Assembly: GCA_002071335.1 (NCBI GenBank)
Contig: MWEZ01000007.1
Location: forward strand, 1 to 34,600
From: Verrucomicrobia bacterium ADurb.Bin018
GTDB lineage: Bacteria; Verrucomicrobiota; Kiritimatiellia; CAIQIC01; Lenti-01
DNA: 34,600 bases
Reading direction: 5' to 3'
Positions within the stretch are counted from its first letter, which is position 1, and each line of letters opens with the position of its first letter. The notes under the pieces are model-generated. The model saw only the letters and a program-made list of their open reading frames with translations. It did not search any database and had not been told where the DNA came from. A program made the translations under genes and the position numbers. Below, piece by piece: positions 30,669 through 34,600 of the stretch.

Positions 30669-32138
30669 TTATTTCTTGCGCTGCTTGGTCAGCGATATGA
30701 CACAGACGATTAACAGCGGAATGGCGGGCATGTGATGGCGTGCTCCCCCTTCGTATATAGAGTATATAATAATTTTTGATAGGACCACAATACTGGTGGC
30801 AATCTCCAACACCGATGGCGGGAGACGCTGCCATAATGCGGCAGTGGCGCGAACACACCATGCCAAAACCAGCGTCGCCCAGCCGATTTGTATGACAAGT
30901 CTCATGGCTGGATCCAAAGTACCCAATGGTGCGCCATGCCAATTAATGAATTCCACAAAGGAAGTCTCAGTGCCCCATGTATGAAGGAGTTTCAACAAGA
31001 CTAAACGGGTGAACTTGACGGGTTGTTCCCGGATAAACGCCCAAGCCCGTTTATTACAAGAGGCCATATGTGCGAGCATTTCGTCTGAAGTTCGGACAGG
31101 CGTTTCATCGGGAATCGAACTATACAAACCGTTCGATTCCGGGTTGTTGGAGCTATAAAACACCAATGGACCAGCTGTGTTGACCAGCACGGTCTCACCA
31201 AATACTTGTTTATTGCGGATTGTCCATGGGGCCACAACCGATGCCATCATAATACTGAAGATCAGCCAAGCTATCCATCGCTTTCGGTAGTTGGTACATC
31301 CTGATGCGAGCATCCACAAAAAGAGTGTTTGCACCGGTGCCACAAGCAGTGTGGCCTTGGTCAATGCCCCCCACCCTGCTGCAAGTCCGCCCCACGCCGC
31401 GCTGATCCAGTCGTCGGCTCGCGCCAAAATGCGCACCCATGCCCAAACAACGAAAAGGATTGCGACAGTGTACATATAGAAGTAGTACGGCGTGACGAGA
31501 ATATAGGCGTTCAGTCCCGGGTATATTCCGATGCATAATCCCGCCCAACGTGCTTGCCGAGTGGGTGTAACGCGACGCGCAATGATATATCCTAACAACG
31601 GAATGAGTGCAGCCAAAGGCAATTGACATAGCTGTGCGGTCAGAAAGGACGAACCAAAGAGCTTGAAGAACAAAGCATAGTACCAAATCTGCGCGGGTGC
31701 ATAGTAGGTCAGTGGATCCATGCCTCCTGTTTCCAGCAAGCGACAGGCTTCTCGATAGACAAAAAAGCCATCGGAAGCTGGCTCAGGTCTAAAGATGAGG
31801 ATCAGCGCAAACTGAATACCAACAGAAAGAATGAGAAGAAGAACATAATAACGCGCCTCAGAAAAAGATTGAAGTCCTGATTGGATGAGATTGTAAAACC
31901 CCTCTCCCCCCCGGAGCAGAATCGCGGCCAGAAGCAACGGAAGATATCCCGCCCAAACGCCCTTGTACGCAGGAAATACAAAAAGCATGATTGCCACAGC
32001 GATGGCGACAAACCGGAACGCCGTAACCAACATCCAAATAAGACTCTCTGCTAAACGATGCATGAACAACAATTCGCGATGACACCATGCAAGATAACGT
32101 GATTGAAGCAAGTTTGAAGTATATTTCTCCGGTTTCAC
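30669..32138 (-). CDS. GT-C family membrane glycosyltransferase (ArnT/PMT-like, GT39/GT83 superfamily)
   Basis: A 489-residue polytopic protein with about ten membrane helices. The first periplasmic loop carries acidic residues (FRPEPASDGFFVYREACRLLE) where GT-C enzymes keep their catalytic acidic motif. The LVFYSSNNPESNG segment in the C-terminal part (about 327-339) resembles the NNP-x-G motif of this superfamily. Such enzymes move a sugar from a lipid-linked donor to lipid A, protein or glycan in the periplasm. GTG 32138 opens the frame; ATG 32063 is an alternative, and neither has a good ribosome-binding site. The DNA is visibly AT-richer than neighbouring genes, which suggests horizontal acquisition. 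It diverges from the FkbM gene. Confidence 0.8.
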   Translation of the reverse strand: MKPEKYTSNLLQSRYLAWCHRELLFMHRLAESLIWMLVTAFRFVAIAVAIMLFVFPAYKGVWAGYLPLLLAAILLRGGEGFYNLIQSGLQSFSEARYYVLLLILSVGIQFALILIFRPEPASDGFFVYREACRLLETGGMDPLTYYAPAQIWYYALFFKLFGSSFLTAQLCQLPLAALIPLLGYIIARRVTPTRQARWAGLCIGIYPGLNAYILVTPYYFYMYTVAILFVVWAWVRILARADDWISAAWGGLAAGWGALTKATLLVAPVQTLFLWMLASGCTNYRKRWIAWLIFSIMMASVVAPWTIRNKQVFGETVLVNTAGPLVFYSSNNPESNGLYSSIPDETPVRTSDEMLAHMASCNKRAWAFIREQPVKFTRLVLLKLLHTWGTETSFVEFINWHGAPLGTLDPAMRLVIQIGWATLVLAWCVRATAALWQRLPPSVLEIATSIVVLSKIIIYSIYEGGARHHMPAIPLLIVCVISLTKQRKK

Positions 32139-32196
32139 TTACCAACGCAAGCGGGAAACAATTGGAATCTTTTCGCCTCCGCGCTAGGATGTGGCA

Positions 32197-32877
32197 ATGA
32201 GTGAATACCCAATAATCAAACGAATCGCGGCCCGTTTGCCCGCCCGTTGGCAAACGGAACTGAAGCGCATCCGCTGCGCCCGCCAAATCCGCAAGGGAAC
32301 ATTCGCCACCAACGAGCCGGAATACGATCGCTTGGCCGAATGGCTCCGCCCCGGGGATTGGGTCTTGGACATCGGCGCCAATGTGGGTCATTACACCAAA
32401 CGATTTTCCGAGCTGGTCGGCGCGCAGGGGCGGGTCATCGCTTTTGAACCGACGCCCACCACATTCTCCTTGCTGGCCAGCAACAGCCAACACTTCGCCC
32501 ATCCCAACGTGACGCTAATCAACGCGGCCGTCTCCGATCGCGCCGACCTTGTGGGCCTGGCCATCCCCCAGTTCGATTCCGGTCTCGTCAATTACTATGA
32601 GGCCCATCTTGCGCCGGCCCGCCCCGGCACATTAGCAGTCATGACCCTGGCCATTGATTCTTTGCAGATCAATCACCGCATCGCGCTCATCAAAATTGAC
32701 GCGGAAGATCATGAAGCCGCCGTCTTGGCCGGCATGAAAAATCTGCTCGCCAGAGACCATCCCATCCTGATTGTGGAAACAGGCGCCCAGACCGTTGTGG
32801 ATGCCTTGACCGCGTCTGGCTATGCGTCTCACAAGCTCCCGGGATCGCCCAATTTTTTATTTATGCCGGCAATCTAG
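32197..32877 (+). CDS. FkbM-family SAM-dependent methyltransferase
   Basis: A 226-residue methyltransferase. The SAM-binding motif I is VLDIGANVGHYT (about 57-68), followed by VIAFEPTPTTF and the FkbM hallmark LIKIDAEDHE (the usual KIDAEGHE with Gly replaced by Asp), then ILIVETG. FkbM enzymes O-methylate hydroxyls, often on sugars of surface polysaccharides, in keeping with the glycosyltransferases around it. ATG 32197 has AGGA seven bases upstream; GTG 32191 would add two residues. TTGGAA, 17 bases and TAGGAT just before the start also look promoter-like, so a near-leaderless message is possible. Confidence 0.9.
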   Translation: MSEYPIIKRIAARLPARWQTELKRIRCARQIRKGTFATNEPEYDRLAEWLRPGDWVLDIGANVGHYTKRFSELVGAQGRVIAFEPTPTTFSLLASNSQHFAHPNVTLINAAVSDRADLVGLAIPQFDSGLVNYYEAHLAPARPGTLAVMTLAIDSLQINHRIALIKIDAEDHEAAVLAGMKNLLARDHPILIVETGAQTVVDALTASGYASHKLPGSPNFLFMPAI

Positions 32878-33011
32878 CCGCCTGGCTGCCGCGCGCGGAT
32901 TAGGGCGCAAACTCGGCAACGCCTGTCTGCCTAACAAGGGCATACTTGCACATGGCCGCGGGTATCCCTATATTGCCGGCGTGGGGTTTGCCCACGAGAA
33001 AGCAGGCGTAT

Positions 33012-33893
33012 ATGGCATTGATCAATTTTGATTGCCCGGAATGCGGACATAATCTGGAAGTGGACGAACGCGGGGCGGGTTTCATCATCAAGTGCCCCGA
33101 GTGCGCCAATCCGCTGCAAATTCCGGAATTGCCCAAAGCACGCCGCATCCGGAAAATCACAATGGCCGCCATCACCTTGGTGGCGTTGGTGGTCCTCTGC
33201 CTCAATAACATCTATTTGTGGCAACGCGGCAACCGGCTGCGCCAAGAAGTCGCCAATTTGCAACCGCTCCAAGTGGCCCTGCAACAAGCGCAGGAAATCA
33301 GCATGCAGCAGGAGACCGAGATCAGCCGCCTGCAAGGGCAGTTGAAGTCCATCAAAGTGCCCGACATGACCGCTTGGCATGAAGCCGCGCAGGCCGCCGT
33401 GAACGAGGCCGAACTGCTCGCCCGCGAATTGGAAGACACCAGCCGCCGCCTGCTCGACAGCAGCGCAGACGAACGCACCGCCTTGCTCCGCCGCTACATG
33501 GCCAAAGAAATAGCCGCAGCCAAGGATGGCTTGCCCGCGCAACCGATCATCAAGGATGTCAACCCAGGCCAAGGGATCAATGGTCGGCAAATCATCTTTC
33601 CGATTTTGCCTGGTCCGGAAGGCCAAGTGCTGCGCGAAAATGCTGAAATCATTGCAGTTGATGGCGACAAAGTCTCCGTGAAACATTCCGGCGGAGTCCA
33701 CACTTACTCCCTGCCGGAGTTGCATCGTGGCGTAGCCGCCTTCCTGCCAGTGGACCCCTTGCTGGTGCTGCCGCGCAACCAGCGCAACGCCACGATCCTG
33801 CATGTACACCAAACTCAAAACGCCATCCGCGACCAAAAAATCAAGCAACTGCGCGATACGTTGGATGACCTGCTCGCGGCCACCGAACCGTGA
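33012..33893 (+). CDS. Zinc-ribbon, single-helix membrane protein with coiled coil
   Basis: A 293-residue protein of unknown function. It starts with a zinc ribbon (CPEC at about 8-11 and CPEC at about 28-31, in the pattern INFDCPECGHNLEV...IIKCPEC), then a basic stretch, one membrane helix (about 49-69), a coiled coil of about 60-70 residues (LRQEVANLQPLQVALQQAQ onward) and a C-terminal domain (about 160-293) with no recognised family. The N-terminal ribbon would be cytoplasmic and the coiled coil outside. ATG 33012 has AGG seven bases upstream; the longer frame from 32946 is less likely. It lies 14 bases before the UDP-glucose pyrophosphorylase gene. Confidence 0.8.
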   Translation: MALINFDCPECGHNLEVDERGAGFIIKCPECANPLQIPELPKARRIRKITMAAITLVALVVLCLNNIYLWQRGNRLRQEVANLQPLQVALQQAQEISMQQETEISRLQGQLKSIKVPDMTAWHEAAQAAVNEAELLARELEDTSRRLLDSSADERTALLRRYMAKEIAAAKDGLPAQPIIKDVNPGQGINGRQIIFPILPGPEGQVLRENAEIIAVDGDKVSVKHSGGVHTYSLPELHRGVAAFLPVDPLLVLPRNQRNATILHVHQTQNAIRDQKIKQLRDTLDDLLAATEP

Positions 33894-33907
33894 GGGCCAA
33901 CGTTGAC

Positions 33908-34600
33908 ATGAACGCATCATCCGTTGCCGAACAAATCCGTGCCCGCATGGCCACCGACGGCGCGCCGCCGTTGGTCATGGAAGCATTCCTCCAAAATGTG
34001 CAGCGCTGGAACGCGGGTGATGTGGGCACCATTCCCGGCGCCAGTCTCGCCCCTCTCGGGCGGTTGCCGCGCCTAGACGAATTGGATGAATTCAATCCGG
34101 CCGGCGAAAGCGCCATCGCGCAGACGGTCATTATCAAGCTTAACGGCGGCCTTGGCACCAGCATGGGGCTGGAGCAGGCTAAATCACTCATCATCGCCAA
34201 AAACGGACTGTCATTTTTGGATATCATCGTCCGACAGGTGGAATTCCTGCGCCAGCGCTGCCGAGCGCCGTTGCCGCTGCTGTTGATGAATAGCTTTTCG
34301 ACGGAGACCGATTCGTTGGCGGCCTTGGCCCAAACCCACCCGCGCTTCCACAATCCAGCGGGTTTGCCATTGTCATTTGTGCAGCACCGGGTGCCAAAGC
34401 TATCATTGGCAACGCGCGCGCCGGTCTCGTGGCCGACGCAACCCGAGTTGGAGTGGTGTCCGCCGGGACACGCAGATATTTATTACGCGCTGCAAACGAC
34501 CGGGTTGCTCGATAAACTACTGGCTGGTGGCTTCCGCTACGCATTTGTTTCCAACGCGGACAACTTGGGCGCACTGTTGCACCTGGGCATTCTGGGCCAT
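33908..34600 (+). CDS. UTP-glucose-1-phosphate uridylyltransferase, eukaryotic (UDPGP) type, N-terminal part
   Basis: Makes UDP-glucose from UTP and glucose-1-phosphate, a donor for glycans. The frame is open for 231 codons to the window edge, so only the N-terminal half is seen. The nucleotide-binding loop VIIKLNGGLGTSMGLEQAKS (about 74-93) is the signature of the UDPGP family rather than bacterial GalU. The substrate-site PPGHADIYYAL (GHGD in many members) and FVSNADNLGA follow in the right order. ATG 33908 has GAGGG upstream. The related UDP-N-acetylhexosamine pyrophosphorylases share the loop, but the TSMG variant and the PKSLI-like AKSLI block favour UDP-glucose. Confidence 0.9.
   Translation, partial: MNASSVAEQIRARMATDGAPPLVMEAFLQNVQRWNAGDVGTIPGASLAPLGRLPRLDELDEFNPAGESAIAQTVIIKLNGGLGTSMGLEQAKSLIIAKNGLSFLDIIVRQVEFLRQRCRAPLPLLLMNSFSTETDSLAALAQTHPRFHNPAGLPLSFVQHRVPKLSLATRAPVSWPTQPELEWCPPGHADIYYALQTTGLLDKLLAGGFRYAFVSNADNLGALLHLGILGH

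Overview
The window looks like a chromosomal stretch of a GC-rich Gram-negative bacterium, most plausibly a Verrucomicrobiota (Limisphaerales/Pedosphaera-like) genome. This taxonomic guess is inference. It rests on an ExbB-ExbD-TonB-like set, lipoproteins, a MurU-AmgK type peptidoglycan-recycling fusion, a deoxyhypusine-synthase-like polyamine gene, a tiny bS22/mS38-type ribosomal protein, and long runs of closely packed genes. No rRNA, tRNA or CRISPR array was recognised.

Layout. (1) 1-0.7 kb: the 3' part of an IS110-family element, cut by the window edge, with about 300 bases of non-coding right flank. (2) 0.9-7.3 kb, minus strand: speA, speB, a deoxyhypusine-synthase-like gene (speY type) and an ornithine decarboxylase, then rlmN. 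This gives two routes to putrescine and one enzyme that can use it for homospermidine. (3) 7.5-8.5 kb, plus strand: a prenyl synthase with altered motifs, followed by an AT-rich intergenic region with two copies of a DnaA-box-like inverted repeat. (4) 8.8-10.9 kb, minus: a B12-type radical SAM enzyme between two small membrane proteins, behind a strong sigma70-like promoter. (5) 11.0-15.1 kb, minus: an anaerobic (class III) ribonucleotide reductase operon, nrdD, a CxxC redoxin and nrdG, with a recognisable NrdR box placed inside the promoter.

(6) 15.5-19.9 kb, minus: prmA, exbB, exbD, a divergent TonB-like gene, a small membrane zinc-ribbon protein and hisD. The ExbD lacks the usual membrane aspartate. 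(7) 20.0-21.0 kb: convergent genes for a lytic transglycosylase and a small PEGA-like lipoprotein. (8) 21.2-25.9 kb, plus: hisG, a 29-residue ribosomal protein gene, a TPR lipoprotein and a MurU-AmgK fusion, spaced 30, 13 and 11 bases apart like one operon. (9) 25.9-29.3 kb, minus: recD2 and a family-2 glycosyltransferase. (10) 29.3-34.6 kb: a surface-glycan region with a family-4 glycosyltransferase, a GT-C membrane glycosyltransferase in visibly AT-richer DNA, an FkbM methyltransferase, a zinc-ribbon coiled-coil membrane protein, and the start of a UDP-glucose pyrophosphorylase gene that runs off the window.

Together the genes describe a metabolically flexible cell. It can make deoxynucleotides without oxygen, make polyamines from arginine or ornithine, recycle cell-wall sugars and build surface glycans. 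Most starts were re-chosen from ribosome-binding sites, stop-start overlaps and family N-termini rather than from the longest reading frame.
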